The notes below the pieces were generated by a model. The model was not told where the DNA came from. It saw only the letters and a list, made by a program, of their open reading frames with translations, and searched no databases. Below are positions 1 to 8,258 of a stretch of DNA of 57,691 nucleotides, one piece after another. The translations under genes and the position numbers were made by a program. The DNA is from CALTSX01 sp051647685 (GTDB lineage Bacteria; Chlamydiota; Chlamydiia; Chlamydiales; CALTSX01). The DNA is taken from the NCBI GenBank assembly GCA_051647685.1, contig JBOFEG010000011.1, forward strand, positions 1-57,691, written 5' to 3'. Numbering within the stretch: the stretch's first letter is position 1; each line of letters starts with the position of its first letter.

Positions 1-401
1 AAACAAAGAGTCACGAATCATAAGAGATCTAAATCACAAAATCTCAAAGAAAATCGTAACCGAAGTCGTACAAACTAACTCAGGAATAGTACTCGAAGAA
101 TTAAAGGGAATTAGAAAAACAGCAGAAACTTCCAAAAAAATTCAGGTATGCTCTGAACAGTTGGTCTTTCTATCAGTTGAAAATGTTCATACGATATAAG
201 GCTAAGCTGCTTGGCATACCAGTATCCGAGATTGATCCAAAATATACATCACAGCAGTGTAGTAAATGCGGACTTCTCGGTGAAAGAAAGGGAAAGAACT
301 TTAAGTGTTCATGCGGACACGTTGAAAATGCTGATGTCAATGCGTCTTTCGTGATATCGCTGAGACATCAAGGCATTAGAGGGGCATATGGCGTGCCCTA
401 A
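1..401 (+). pseudogene. tnpB: Decayed IS200/IS605-family TnpB (OrfB), 3' part, cut by window edge
   Basis: Bases 2-~150 in one frame encode a TnpB-like stretch including IVLEELKGIR, the region of the second RuvC acidic residue (Glu). The frame then shifts at about 140-156, and the remaining C-terminal part (NSWSFYQL onward from base 156) follows in another frame to the TAA at 399-401. The second part holds the zinc ribbon (CSKCG then CSCG) and the third RuvC Asp in NADVNASFVI. The 5' part lies outside the window. TnpB is the RNA-guided nuclease of IS200/IS605 elements. The frameshift makes this copy inactive as read, unless it is a sequencing error. No TnpA is visible here. Confidence 0.85.
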
Positions 402-419
402 GAGGCAAGTGGCTTGAAA

Positions 420-466
420 GAAGTCAAACCTCAGAACCCCTTGGCTTTAGCCTTGGGAGTATGTCA
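420..466 (+). mobile_element. Right end of the IS200/IS605-type element with imperfect hairpin
   Basis: Just after the tnpB stop lies a hairpin at 438-457: arms CCC-TT-GGC and GCC-TT-GGG around a TTTA loop, with two T:T mismatches. It is followed by a GTATGTCA-like tail ending near 466. The context (GAACCCC...GGGAGTATGTCA) matches the subterminal hairpins at the right ends of IS605 elements, where the same DNA also encodes the 3' end of the TnpB guide RNA scaffold. The exact end and target site cannot be fixed from one copy. Confidence 0.6.
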
Positions 467-469
467 GTT

Positions 470-652
470 CTACCAAAATTTCATTATTAGTGATGTAACA
501 ATAGGGGAGACACGATTAATGAAATTAACTAGAAAGAAACCTGCACCAAAACCATTGATACCGCGATGTTTTTGAGATGTCTTTAACTTATAAAGGCAAG
601 CGCAACATATACTAAGAGATGCTAGTGCCATAATTATATTATTTGTTTCCAT
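470..652 (-). CDS. Small membrane protein, hypothetical
   Basis: A 60-residue protein with two hydrophobic stretches (about residues 5-22 and 35-57) separated by a basic loop (KLKTSQKHR), so probably a two-pass inner-membrane protein. Its ATG lies inside the 3' end of the upstream signal-peptide gene (14-nt overlap), which suggests translational coupling. The stop codon lies only a few bases from the IS right end, so the original C-terminus may have been altered by the insertion. I recognise no family. Composition and coupling are the only support. Confidence 0.45.
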   Translation of the reverse strand: METNNIIMALASLSICCACLYKLKTSQKHRGINGFGAGFFLVNFINRVSPIVTSLIMKFW

Positions 653-941
653 TCATATCTCGAGCTTTTTGTTTAAGATTTCTAGCTTCGTTAAAATCCT
701 TAATTAAGTCTTTTATGCTATTAACTCCATATCCAGCTGATACAGCACCTGCAACAGGATTTCCTTTAGAAGCCTCGTACATTCCATATCCAACCGCAGC
801 TGCACCTATAGTAGCATTTCGAAGAGAGTTATCAAGTTTATTATTTGCGCTTTTATCAAGTTCTTCTCTAGTTTCATTGCAGTAGGCAATCGAAATACAT
901 AAGCAATAAATATAGATGCATCGAAATAATATTTTTCCCAA
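639..941 (-). CDS. Small exported glycine-rich protein, hypothetical
   Basis: A 100-residue product starting at a TTG with a GGAG ribosome-binding site 8 nt upstream. Residues 1-21 form a signal peptide or membrane anchor (MGKILFRCIYIYCLCISIAYC). A middle segment rich in Gly and Ala (ATIGAAAVGYGMYEASKG and after) resembles a glycine-zipper membrane segment. The C-terminus is charged. The short overlap with the next gene suggests an operon of two small envelope proteins. No family recognised; the ORF in another frame starting at 1012 is judged a shadow. Confidence 0.5.
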   Translation of the reverse strand: MGKILFRCIYIYCLCISIAYCNETREELDKSANNKLDNSLRNATIGAAAVGYGMYEASKGNPVAGAVSAGYGVNSIKDLIKDFNEARNLKQKARDMNGNK

Positions 942-1113
942 AGTTTAATCTCCATTCTAAAAATGATATAAAAAATATCATAATAGAGTTTTAAGATAAA
1001 ATTATTTTTCAAGATTTAATGAATGAGATATACGCTTGCATAAATTAAAATTTTTTATTAAACTCTCTAAATTTTTATTGCATATATAATTTGATTTAAT
1101 ACAAGGAAAACTT

Positions 1114-1296
1114 ATGCGTATATCTAATGAACGCTATCTTTTGACTCCGGCTCAAAGAGCTGAAGTAATCAAAAAACAAAAAGAAAGAGAACCGGAGAGA
1201 TTAAAGCGCTGGAATCAAGAAATAAAGAGACAAATCGCAGCAGAAAAAGAGAGGAACCGATGGGATCATTCAGCATTCCCACGAGGTTCCCATTAA
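1114..1296 (+). CDS. Small highly charged hypothetical protein
   Basis: A 60-residue protein dominated by Lys, Arg and Glu (KKQKEREPERLKRWNQEIKR), probably one long helix. An AAGGA ribosome-binding site lies about 8 nt upstream of the ATG. Its 3' end overlaps the end of the convergent AsmA-like gene by 4 bp. No family recognised. It could be a nucleic-acid-binding or coiled-coil peptide, or a spurious ORF; the ribosome-binding site favours a real gene. Confidence 0.4.
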   Translation: MRISNERYLLTPAQRAEVIKKQKEREPERLKRWNQEIKRQIAAEKERNRWDHSAFPRGSH

Positions 1297-2066
1297 TAGG
1301 ATTGAGTTTGATAAGGGTACTTATTTTTGAAAAGAGATTTAAAGGGGAATAATAGCGCTTTTACAGTGTTTGCAGGAATGGAGATAATAGTCTGCAGCAT
1401 ATTGCGTACATTACCAAGAATAGAGACTTCTTGCATAAATTTACGGGCTATTAAATCGGTAATTTGATTCATAGGCAAACCTTTTTGTGAATTAACATTA
1501 TGGAAAGCCAGTTGTGGAATAGGTTTCAATCTGTGGGCTTCTTCACCATAAGGTGCCAGATCCACCACTGAATTGTTAAAGATGAGATTATGTACGAATA
1601 CTGTCTTTGTTCGCAGTGATTGGGTAGCGATTTCAGGCTGGTCAGAATCTAAATTACTGAGTAATTGCGTCCAATTTCCATGGGTATTTTTTTTATCATA
1701 AAATTCGACGCCAGCATAGACATTAGAAATGGTAATTCTTTCAAATAAAATCCGAGGGTAAAGAAAGCGAATGAGAGGAATATCAAACCGCAATTCTTGC
1801 GCTTGAAATGCGGTAGTTAGTTTTGAACCACAAGGACTATATATCTTCAAATCATATATTGTAAAAAAGGTAGGTCGAACTATCATTTTTCCAATGGTCA
1901 CATTGGTATTTAACTTCATACTTAACTGACTAGCAATAATTTTTCCTAAATTCAAATAAGTGACAAATCCAATGACAAAAAAAAATGCTAAAATAAAAAA
2001 AAAGTTTTTCAGAAATACTTTTACATGACGCATAGAGATATATTGGTATTTTCTATGATTGTGCAT
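1293..2066 (-). CDS. Membrane-anchored AsmA/DUF748-like protein
   Basis: A 257-residue protein with one N-terminal transmembrane segment (about residues 19-40, FFFILAFFFVIGFVTYL) followed by a long periplasmic domain with alternating beta pattern (NVTIGKMIVRPTFFTIYDLKIYS). This layout is seen in AsmA-like and DUF748 envelope proteins, which are linked to lipid transport between membranes. The family assignment rests on general pattern only. Start is uncertain: no Shine-Dalgarno precedes the first ATG, and an internal Met (MRHVKV, ~residue 12) is an alternative. It lies directly downstream of the groESL terminator on the same strand. Confidence 0.55.
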   Translation of the reverse strand: MHNHRKYQYISMRHVKVFLKNFFFILAFFFVIGFVTYLNLGKIIASQLSMKLNTNVTIGKMIVRPTFFTIYDLKIYSPCGSKLTTAFQAQELRFDIPLIRFLYPRILFERITISNVYAGVEFYDKKNTHGNWTQLLSNLDSDQPEIATQSLRTKTVFVHNLIFNNSVVDLAPYGEEAHRLKPIPQLAFHNVNSQKGLPMNQITDLIARKFMQEVSILGNVRNMLQTIISIPANTVKALLFPFKSLFKNKYPYQTQSY

Positions 2067-2069
2067 GTT

Positions 2070-2119
2070 TGAATAAAAAAGAAAAGAGCATTTCTCAGGT
2101 ATTCCTGAGAAATGCTCTT
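2070..2119 (-). terminator. Rho-independent terminator of groESL
   Basis: A perfect 16-bp inverted repeat (AAGAGCATTTCTCAGG, 2084-2099, with its complement at 2104-2119) surrounds a 4-nt loop. On the minus strand it is followed by a T-rich run (2070-2083). It lies 30 nt past the groEL stop. Confidence 0.9.
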
Positions 2120-2148
2120 GATTTACAGTGGAGTGTAAAATTTATTAA

Positions 2149-3774
2149 TTAGTACTCGCTACCACCAGGCATTCCAGCTGGAGTAGATTCTTTATCTTCT
2201 ACTTCGTCTGTAATAATTGCCTCAGTTGTAAGAAGCAGAGCAGCAATAGATGCTGCAAGTTCAATAGTTAATCGAACTACTTTAGTAGGATCGATAATAC
2301 CTTTCACAAGCATATCTCCGAAAGTATCTGTGGCTGCATCCCAACCTTCAGTTCCTTTCATTTGCTTAACTCTCTCTACAATGATAGAGCCTTCTTTACC
2401 TGCATTTTCTGCAATTTGGCGAAGAGGGTAGGTAAGTGCCTTAATAACAATTTCAACCCCAATCTTCTCATCGCCCACAAGCTGTGTAGCAAGCGTTTCT
2501 AAAGACGGAAGACAACGAATCAGGGCAACACCACCGCCAGGCAAGACTCCTTCTTCTACGGCTGCTTGAGTAGCATGTCTCGCATCGTCTACGCGATCTT
2601 TTTTCTCTTTCATTTCGACTTCAGTTGCAGCTCCAACTCGAATGATAGCAACGCCACCAGTCAATTTAGCAAGTCTTTCTTGTAATTTTTCTCTATCATA
2701 GTCTGTTGTAGCTTTCTCGAGTTCAAATCGGATTTGTGCGATTTGTTTTTCGATAGCTTCTTTATGTCCGAATCCACCGATTAGTGTAGTTTCGTCTTTT
2801 TTTATGATAGCTTTTTTTACTCTTCCGAGCATGTCGAGTTTTACTGTATCTAGTTTTATACCTAGCTCTTCACAGATAAACTGACTGCCGGTTAGAACAG
2901 CTATGTCTTGTAGAGTAGCTTTTCTACGATCGCCGAAACCAGGTGCTTTTACGACGCATACTTTAAATCCGCCTCGTAATTTATTTAATAGAAGAGTTGC
3001 CAATGCCTCACCTTCTACATCTTCAGAGATGATAAGAAGAGGTTTTCCACTTTCAGCAATAGCTTGTAGCAGGGCAAGTATATCTTTTAAAACAGAAATT
3101 TTCTTTTCGTAAACTAAGACATACGCATCTTCTAAAATTGCTTCCTGTTGTTCATTTGTAATAAAATGAGCTGAAGTATATCCGCGATCAAAACTCATAC
3201 CTTCTACGACATCTAATGTCGTTTCAAAGCCTTTACCTTCTTCTACAGTAATAGCGCCATCTTTTCCTACTTTCTGCATAGCTTTAGCAATCATTTCGCC
3301 AATATCAGAAGCTCCATTTGCAGAAAGTGTTGCTACCTGCTCAATTTCCGTTTGTGTTTGGATCGGTTTGCTCATTTCGACAAGTTTTGCTTGAATAGCT
3401 TTAACGCCTTTCTCAATACCTCGACGGATACCAATTGGATTAGTTCCAGCGACTACGTTTTTGAGACCTTCAGCATAAATGGCTTCGGCAAGGACTGTCG
3501 CAGTTGTAGTACCATCTCCTGCAGTATCGTTCGTTTTATTGGCGACTTGTTTTACCATCTGGGCGCCCATATTTTCATGCTTATCTTCGAGTTCGATTTC
3601 TTTAGCAACAGTAACGCCATCTTTTGTAATATGTGGTGCTCCATAAGAGCGATCGATTAGAACATTGCGACCTTTAGGGCCGAGTGTGACTTTTACAGTA
3701 TTGGCAAGAGTTCTAACGCCACGTAGAATCTTTTGTCTTGCTTCTTCTTTATATTTAATATCTTTGGCTGTCAT
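2149..3774 (-). CDS. groEL: Chaperonin GroEL (60 kDa)
   Basis: 541 residues, the usual GroEL length, with the N-terminal nucleotide-binding sequence VKVTLGPKGRNVLID and the equatorial GDGTTTATVLAEAI motif. It forms the double-ring folding chamber with GroES. The C-terminus ends in GMPGGSEY, with no long GGM tail. It lies 19 nt downstream of groES in the standard operon. Chlamydiae usually carry several groEL genes; linkage to groES and to pepF marks this as the main copy. Regulation is expected from the CIRCE-like site upstream of groES. Confidence 0.98.
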   Translation of the reverse strand: MTAKDIKYKEEARQKILRGVRTLANTVKVTLGPKGRNVLIDRSYGAPHITKDGVTVAKEIELEDKHENMGAQMVKQVANKTNDTAGDGTTTATVLAEAIYAEGLKNVVAGTNPIGIRRGIEKGVKAIQAKLVEMSKPIQTQTEIEQVATLSANGASDIGEMIAKAMQKVGKDGAITVEEGKGFETTLDVVEGMSFDRGYTSAHFITNEQQEAILEDAYVLVYEKKISVLKDILALLQAIAESGKPLLIISEDVEGEALATLLLNKLRGGFKVCVVKAPGFGDRRKATLQDIAVLTGSQFICEELGIKLDTVKLDMLGRVKKAIIKKDETTLIGGFGHKEAIEKQIAQIRFELEKATTDYDREKLQERLAKLTGGVAIIRVGAATEVEMKEKKDRVDDARHATQAAVEEGVLPGGGVALIRCLPSLETLATQLVGDEKIGVEIVIKALTYPLRQIAENAGKEGSIIVERVKQMKGTEGWDAATDTFGDMLVKGIIDPTKVVRLTIELAASIAALLLTTEAIITDEVEDKESTPAGMPGGSEY

Positions 3775-3793
3775 ATCGTTTAACTCCTTAAAA

Positions 3794-4108
3794 TTATTCT
3801 TCTAATATTGCAACAATATCATCGGCGCGAACGATAATATATTCTTCATCTTCTAAAGTGACTTCCTGACCGGAATATTTATCGATTAATACTTTGTCAT
3901 TCACTTTAACTGGCATAGGTTCAAACGTGCCATCCTTTAATAATTTTCCTGCGCCTACTGAAATAACAATAGCGGTTTCTTGCTTTTTCTTCGCACTATC
4001 GGGGATGAAAATACCACCCTTTACAGATTCATCTTCTTGTAACCGTTGGACAAATACGCGATCTCCAAGTGGTTTAAGTACAGATTTTTTTTTAGTTTGT
4101 TGTGTCAT
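3794..4108 (-). CDS. groES: Co-chaperonin GroES (10 kDa)
   Basis: 104 residues with the GroES core LKPLGDRVFVQRLQEDE, the mobile loop around KGGIFIPDSAKKK, and the closing YIIVRADDIVAILE. It caps GroEL during folding. The N-terminus has a short basic extension (MTQQTKKKS). First gene of groESL; an AGGAG-type ribosome-binding site precedes the ATG (complement of ctcct at 4118-4122). Confidence 0.97.
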   Translation of the reverse strand: MTQQTKKKSVLKPLGDRVFVQRLQEDESVKGGIFIPDSAKKKQETAIVISVGAGKLLKDGTFEPMPVKVNDKVLIDKYSGQEVTLEDEEYIIVRADDIVAILEE

Positions 4109-4165
4109 AATTAATAGTCTCCTTTGAAAGAAAAAGGTTGTTTTTATCGAGCTAAATTAGCTTCA

Positions 4166-4194
4166 ATAATAGGGAAGCGACCTATTTTTTGCAA
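4166..4194 (-). promoter_or_regulatory. Predicted sigma-70-type promoter of groESL
   Basis: On the minus strand, a -35 TTGCAA (4189-4194) and a -10 TATTAT (4166-4171) are separated by exactly 17 bp. Transcription would start near 4159, about 50 nt upstream of groES. Confidence 0.7.
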
Positions 4195-4200
4195 TACATT

Positions 4201-4227
4201 TTAGCAGATTGAAGGAATAATTGCTAA
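4201..4227. promoter_or_regulatory. CIRCE-like HrcA operator
   Basis: The half-sites TTAGCA (4201-4206) and TGCTAA (4222-4227) are separated by 15 bp, the geometry of CIRCE (TTAGCACTC-N9-GAGTGCTAA). The outer six bases of each arm are perfect and the inner three are degenerate. The site lies just upstream of the predicted -35 of groESL and 29 bp before pepF. HrcA repression of groE is established in Chlamydia; its role here is inferred. Confidence 0.75.
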
Positions 4228-4256
4228 AAATCAAACTGATGTAAAGGAGATATTTT

Positions 4257-6062
4257 ATGGCTAAAGAGAGAAGCCTTATAGATAAGAAGGATCAATGGAA
4301 TCTGGAATCGTTATATCCCTCAATCGAGGCATGGAATAAAGAATTTGAAAGTATTGAACAGCAACGACTAGATGATTGGATCGATATTACATCATATCGT
4401 GGAAATCTACATAAAAGCGTAAATATATTTTTTGATTTTATTGTAAAACAACTGAATGTACAGAGAAAAATTGAAAAATTATATACATATGCCCACCTTC
4501 GGCATGATGAAGATCTAACTGTAGCCATCTATACTTCTGCCTATGAGAAAATAGTAGCTCTCTTTCATAGCTTTTATGAAGCTATATCTTGGAAGAACTC
4601 AGAAATTCATTCACTACCAGAATCGATACTCGAGGAATATTTACAAAATCCTTTATTACAAGAATATAAAAATTATATTACTCGATCTATGCATTTAAAA
4701 CCTCACACCCTTCCTTCTGAACAAGAAAAGTTGATAGGCGCAATGATGCCAGCATTTGAAGGAACAGAGAGAACATTTCGCGTCCTACAGAATGCTGATT
4801 TGCAATTTCCACAAATCTTAAATGAACAGGGAGAATTATTAGATCTCTCTCAAGGATTATATTCTACGTATCTCCAATCTAAAGATCGCACATTAAGACA
4901 CAATGCGTTTCATATGTTATATTCTCACTATGAAAAATTATCTAATACATTTTGTAGTTTACTTTATGGAGAGGTCATTAAGAATATTTCTTTATCGAAA
5001 GCTAGAAAATATACATCGACGCTCGAATCTGCTTTATTTCCTCATAATATTGATCTCTCCATCTATCAAACTTTGATCGAAACAGTGAGAAAAAATATCT
5101 CATTGCATCATTGCTATATTTCATTTCGAAAAGAAACTCTGCAATTTTCTAGTTTACATTCCTATGATTTATATTGTTCTCTTATTCCAGAAGTTACTCT
5201 GCATTGGACTTTTGAAGAGGCGGTAGAAGATATTATAACTTCGCTTGAGCCACTAGGGGAAGAATATGCAAGTATCGCTAAACGAGGATTATTAGAGGAT
5301 GGCTGGGTAGATAGATTTGAGAATAAAAATAAACGAGGAGGCGCTTATTCAAGTGGTTGTTATGACAGTAATCCCTACATTCTATTGAATTTTTCTGGGA
5401 CTTTTAGTGATGTAAGGACTCTTGCGCATGAATTGGGACATAGTATGCATTCTTGGTATAGTCGCAAAGCTCAAACTTATGCAAATTTTCAATATCCAAT
5501 CTTTTTAGCTGAAATTGCCTCTACCTTTCATGAGGAATTATTATTCTGTTATTTATTAAAAAAATGCACCGATAAACAGCAAAAAGCTTTCTTTATCCAT
5601 CAGAGGATCGATGAAATTCGAACTACATTTTTTAGACAAACTATGTTTGCTGAATTTGAAAAAACAATATATGAAACCGTTGAGAATAGAGTTCCCTTAA
5701 CTGTTGACTACCTAAAAGAGCTATACTCTCAGTTAAATCGAGATTATTTTGGTGTGGACTTTCATTTTGACGACCTATTGTCGGTAGAGTTTATGCGCAT
5801 TCCTCACTTTTACTCGCATTTTTATGTATATCAATATGCAACCGGTATCAGTATTGCACATGCCTTGTCACAGATGGTCCAGAATGATGGAAATAAAGAT
5901 AGATATATTCAATTTATTTCTTCAGGAGGAACCGACTATCCGTTAAAAATCTTAGAAAAGATTGGAATAAACATGAATAATTCGGCTTTGTATGAAAGGT
6001 TAATTCAATATTTTGATGGTTTAGTGCAGGATCTTCAAAAATTGTTGATTCCTGTTTTGTAA
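4257..6062 (+). CDS. pepF: Oligoendopeptidase F (M3 metallopeptidase)
   Basis: 601 residues, typical for PepF. The zinc-binding HELGH motif is at residues 391-395 (LAHELGHSMHSWYS), and the M3 Glu ligand region follows (IFLAEIASTFHEELL). The N-terminal half is the helical lobe of M3B peptidases. It is a cytoplasmic zinc peptidase that cuts short oligopeptides. AAAGGAGA lies about 9 nt before the ATG. It is divergent from groESL, the arrangement I recall in Chlamydia, and shares the intergenic CIRCE-like site. Confidence 0.95.
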   Translation: MAKERSLIDKKDQWNLESLYPSIEAWNKEFESIEQQRLDDWIDITSYRGNLHKSVNIFFDFIVKQLNVQRKIEKLYTYAHLRHDEDLTVAIYTSAYEKIVALFHSFYEAISWKNSEIHSLPESILEEYLQNPLLQEYKNYITRSMHLKPHTLPSEQEKLIGAMMPAFEGTERTFRVLQNADLQFPQILNEQGELLDLSQGLYSTYLQSKDRTLRHNAFHMLYSHYEKLSNTFCSLLYGEVIKNISLSKARKYTSTLESALFPHNIDLSIYQTLIETVRKNISLHHCYISFRKETLQFSSLHSYDLYCSLIPEVTLHWTFEEAVEDIITSLEPLGEEYASIAKRGLLEDGWVDRFENKNKRGGAYSSGCYDSNPYILLNFSGTFSDVRTLAHELGHSMHSWYSRKAQTYANFQYPIFLAEIASTFHEELLFCYLLKKCTDKQQKAFFIHQRIDEIRTTFFRQTMFAEFEKTIYETVENRVPLTVDYLKELYSQLNRDYFGVDFHFDDLLSVEFMRIPHFYSHFYVYQYATGISIAHALSQMVQNDGNKDRYIQFISSGGTDYPLKILEKIGINMNNSALYERLIQYFDGLVQDLQKLLIPVL

Positions 6063-6208
6063 CAAGGAGTTAAGGTAAGTTATTGCAAGTTGCATAAAAT
6101 TAATTTTTAATTTTATATTGCTCAAAATTCTCTATGTCGTTATCTAAAATAGGAATTCTTGTAATTATTCCCATGACATGGGGATAGATTTTATTATTAA
6201 TTTTTTGA

Positions 6209-6535
6209 GTGATGTTAAGTATGAGTGAAAAATTAGGAACTCCAGTTAGTATGTTACGTAAGAATAGATTTAGAGATTATTTTGTAGTTACTAATGAAAA
6301 AGGATTGCATACACGTCCTGCAACAGAATTGGTGCGCTGTGCTTCTTCGTATCATGCGCAAATACAACTTGTATACCAAGGATTAAAGGTAAATGCAAAA
6401 TCTATGCTGGGCATTTTGATGTTAGCAGCTCCAAAAGGTGCAAAAGTAGTTGTTGAAGCCGAAGGTGAAGATGCTGAAAGTGCAATGAAAGACATCTTAT
6501 GTCGCGCTAAAAATAGATTCAATATTCAATATTGA
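6209..6535 (+). CDS. ptsH: HPr-family phosphocarrier protein
   Basis: An HPr fold with the phospho-acceptor His in GLHTRPATELV and a Ser-containing regulatory region in NAKSMLGILMLAAPKG. HPr carries phosphate from Enzyme I and can be Ser-phosphorylated by HPr kinase. No ptsI is adjacent. The start is uncertain: GTG 6209, ATG 6212, ATG 6221 or ATG 6251. The last gives 94 residues, closest to the usual HPr length, so the N-terminal ~14 residues may be untranslated. The gene converges on the DUF151 gene, 14 nt away. Confidence 0.88.
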   Translation: MMLSMSEKLGTPVSMLRKNRFRDYFVVTNEKGLHTRPATELVRCASSYHAQIQLVYQGLKVNAKSMLGILMLAAPKGAKVVVEAEGEDAESAMKDILCRAKNRFNIQY

Positions 6536-6549
6536 AAATGCGTTTATAT

Positions 6550-6963
6550 TTAATCTCGCAGGGGCGTAATCTTTGTAAGGATATCTCTTCTACAATAAAT
6601 TGGGATATTTTTAATTAAGGCTAGTGGTAGGCAATCACTAGGTCTGGTATCGATTTCTAAAATTTTATAATTGTCATTTACTTTCTGCTGAAGATATAGA
6701 CGAGCATAATATACAGTATCCTGCACATCAGTTATAACAATTTGTAGTAATTGAATATCAAACCCATCAAAAATAAAATGCATCATATCATGGGTTAGAG
6801 GACGTGGATATTTTTTCTCAGTAATGTAAATTTGAATATTTTGTCCAACATGCGGATCTGTATAAATAGCAAATTGAACGCTTTCGCAACAAAGAATAAA
6901 TACGGTGTAGGATTTAGACTGCATAACTTTATTAAAGTTTACTGGTACCAGTTCATATTCCAT
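6550..6963 (-). CDS. DUF151 bifunctional-nuclease (BFN) domain protein
   Basis: 137 residues matching the DUF151/BFN pattern: HDMMHFIFDGFDIQLLQIVI, then TVYYARLYL, then EIDTRPSDCLPLALIKNIPIY. Characterised plant and Thermotoga members have nuclease-like activity or a nuclease-like fold; bacterial roles are mostly undefined. It lies 71 nt downstream of rpiA on the same strand and may be co-transcribed. The family assignment is firm, the function is not. Confidence 0.85.
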   Translation of the reverse strand: MEYELVPVNFNKVMQSKSYTVFILCCESVQFAIYTDPHVGQNIQIYITEKKYPRPLTHDMMHFIFDGFDIQLLQIVITDVQDTVYYARLYLQQKVNDNYKILEIDTRPSDCLPLALIKNIPIYCRRDILTKITPLRD

Positions 6964-7034
6964 AAATCAATCTCAGACAATTGTATAAAAGCTTCTTTGT
7001 ATAAAGAAATTCAAGATTTGTCTAGAAAAATTTT

Positions 7035-7721
7035 TTAGCGACAGAGGTATTTTATATCTACATCCCCATTAGATAGGGCTGTGACTAGAATTGTGGCATA
7101 GTCATAAAACAAGCCTGTTTCAATAACACCTGGAATAGAAATTAGATTATAATGAAGTGTTTTGATATCCATGTTTAGAGGAAAGCTTATGTCATAGATA
7201 TAATTATGGTTATCTGTCATGAATAAAGAATTTTTAGAGGTATGTCGCAAGTGTCCATGTAGACCTAATTTTTGTATTTCATTGATAGTTAGAAGATAAC
7301 TAAAAGGTAGGATCTCAATAGGGATTTTATGATTATGTAGGGATGAGCGTTTGCTTTCGTCAATAATAATGATAGTTGACTTTGATGATTTAGCGAGTAT
7401 TTTTTCTCTCAGAAGTGCACCACCGCCTCCTTTAATCATGCAAAAATAATCATCTACCACATCAGCTCCATCCACAGTTATATCAATTTGACTCACGAGA
7501 TCTTGTGATAACATAGGAATTTGATAGTGCAAAGCAAGCTCTTCGGATTTCGATGAAGAAGCTACTGCTTGTATGGCAAAGCCTCTGTGACAAAGCATTC
7601 CTAAAGCTTCAATAAAAAATCTTACTGTTGTGCCTGAACCAAGCCCTAGAATTGTGTTTGGTTGAACTAATTTAAGTGCTGCGATAGCTGCTGCTTTTTT
7701 TAATTGATCGAGGTTGCCCAT
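7035..7721 (-). CDS. rpiA: Ribose-5-phosphate isomerase A
   Basis: 228 residues, normal for RpiA. It has the phosphate-binding LGLGSGTTVRFFIEAL near residue 25-40, the active-site Asp stretch GADVVDD, and MIKGGGGALLREKILA with the catalytic Lys and Glu. It interconverts ribose 5-phosphate and ribulose 5-phosphate in the non-oxidative pentose phosphate pathway. It is functionally related to transaldolase at 42225-43181. It is divergent from the HU/IHF gene with a 197-nt spacer. Confidence 0.95.
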   Translation of the reverse strand: MGNLDQLKKAAAIAALKLVQPNTILGLGSGTTVRFFIEALGMLCHRGFAIQAVASSSKSEELALHYQIPMLSQDLVSQIDITVDGADVVDDYFCMIKGGGGALLREKILAKSSKSTIIIIDESKRSSLHNHKIPIEILPFSYLLTINEIQKLGLHGHLRHTSKNSLFMTDNHNYIYDISFPLNMDIKTLHYNLISIPGVIETGLFYDYATILVTALSNGDVDIKYLCR

Positions 7722-7918
7722 TGCTTGCTATTTTGAAAGAAATCCATGTTATTTGACAAGAGAACTCGTGCGCTTCATTTACTATCTAACGTAGGGGTGC
7801 ATGATTTTTGAGAAAATAAAAAAGTACTTGTCTGAAAATCAATATCATACAAAAATGAAGCTGATATCAAATGAGTTCATGCTAGGTAGACTTAATTTGG
7901 ATTTAAGAAGGAGCTGTT

Positions 7919-8254
7919 ATGAAAAGTATAACAAAGAAACAACTAATCCATGAGATACATGAGAAGGAGAATATACCTCCAAGAACAGTACGAATCGTAT
8001 TAGAAGCATTTTTAGAATTAGTAAGTAATCACATTACGGCTGGAGGCCGGATTGAAATTCGCGATTTTGGGGTGTTTGAACGCGTTTTAAGAAAACAAAA
8101 AATTGGAAGAAATCCAAAAAAAGCGGAAGTGCCTATTATCATTCCTGCGAGATATGCAATAAAATTTACTCCGGGAAAAAAGATGAAACATCTATTAGAA
8201 GAACATCGTGATAAACGACATACTACACCTTTAAGAGAGTCTTCTACACTCTAG
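7919..8254 (+). CDS. HU/IHF family DNA-binding protein
   Basis: 111 residues: MKSITKKQLIHEIHEKENIP helical dimerisation region, GGRIEIRDFGVFERVLRK beta region, then GRNPKKAEVPIIIPARYAIKFTPGKKMK, the DNA-binding arm and last helix. It bends DNA in the nucleoid. The basic, Ser/Thr-rich tail after the core (about residues 96-111) is longer than in E. coli HU. AGAAGGAG precedes the ATG. Position beside the next hypothetical and accA matches the Chlamydia gene usually called himD/ihfA. Confidence 0.93.
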   Translation: MKSITKKQLIHEIHEKENIPPRTVRIVLEAFLELVSNHITAGGRIEIRDFGVFERVLRKQKIGRNPKKAEVPIIIPARYAIKFTPGKKMKHLLEEHRDKRHTTPLRESSTL

Positions 8255-8258
8255 ATTT

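Noticed and set aside
806..1012. 68-codon minus-strand frame overlapping the small exported protein gene
   Set aside because: It overlaps the better supported 639-941 gene, which has a signal peptide and a well-placed GGAG; this frame has no recognisable features.
6094..6116. AT-only inverted repeat (10-bp arms) after pepF as terminator
   Set aside because: Stem has no G:C pair and no T run follows; could be chance in AT-rich DNA.
7753..7758. Perfect TTGACA -35 upstream of the HU/IHF gene
   Set aside because: No convincing -10 lies 16-18 bp downstream (CATTTA at 17 bp), so a promoter was not called.
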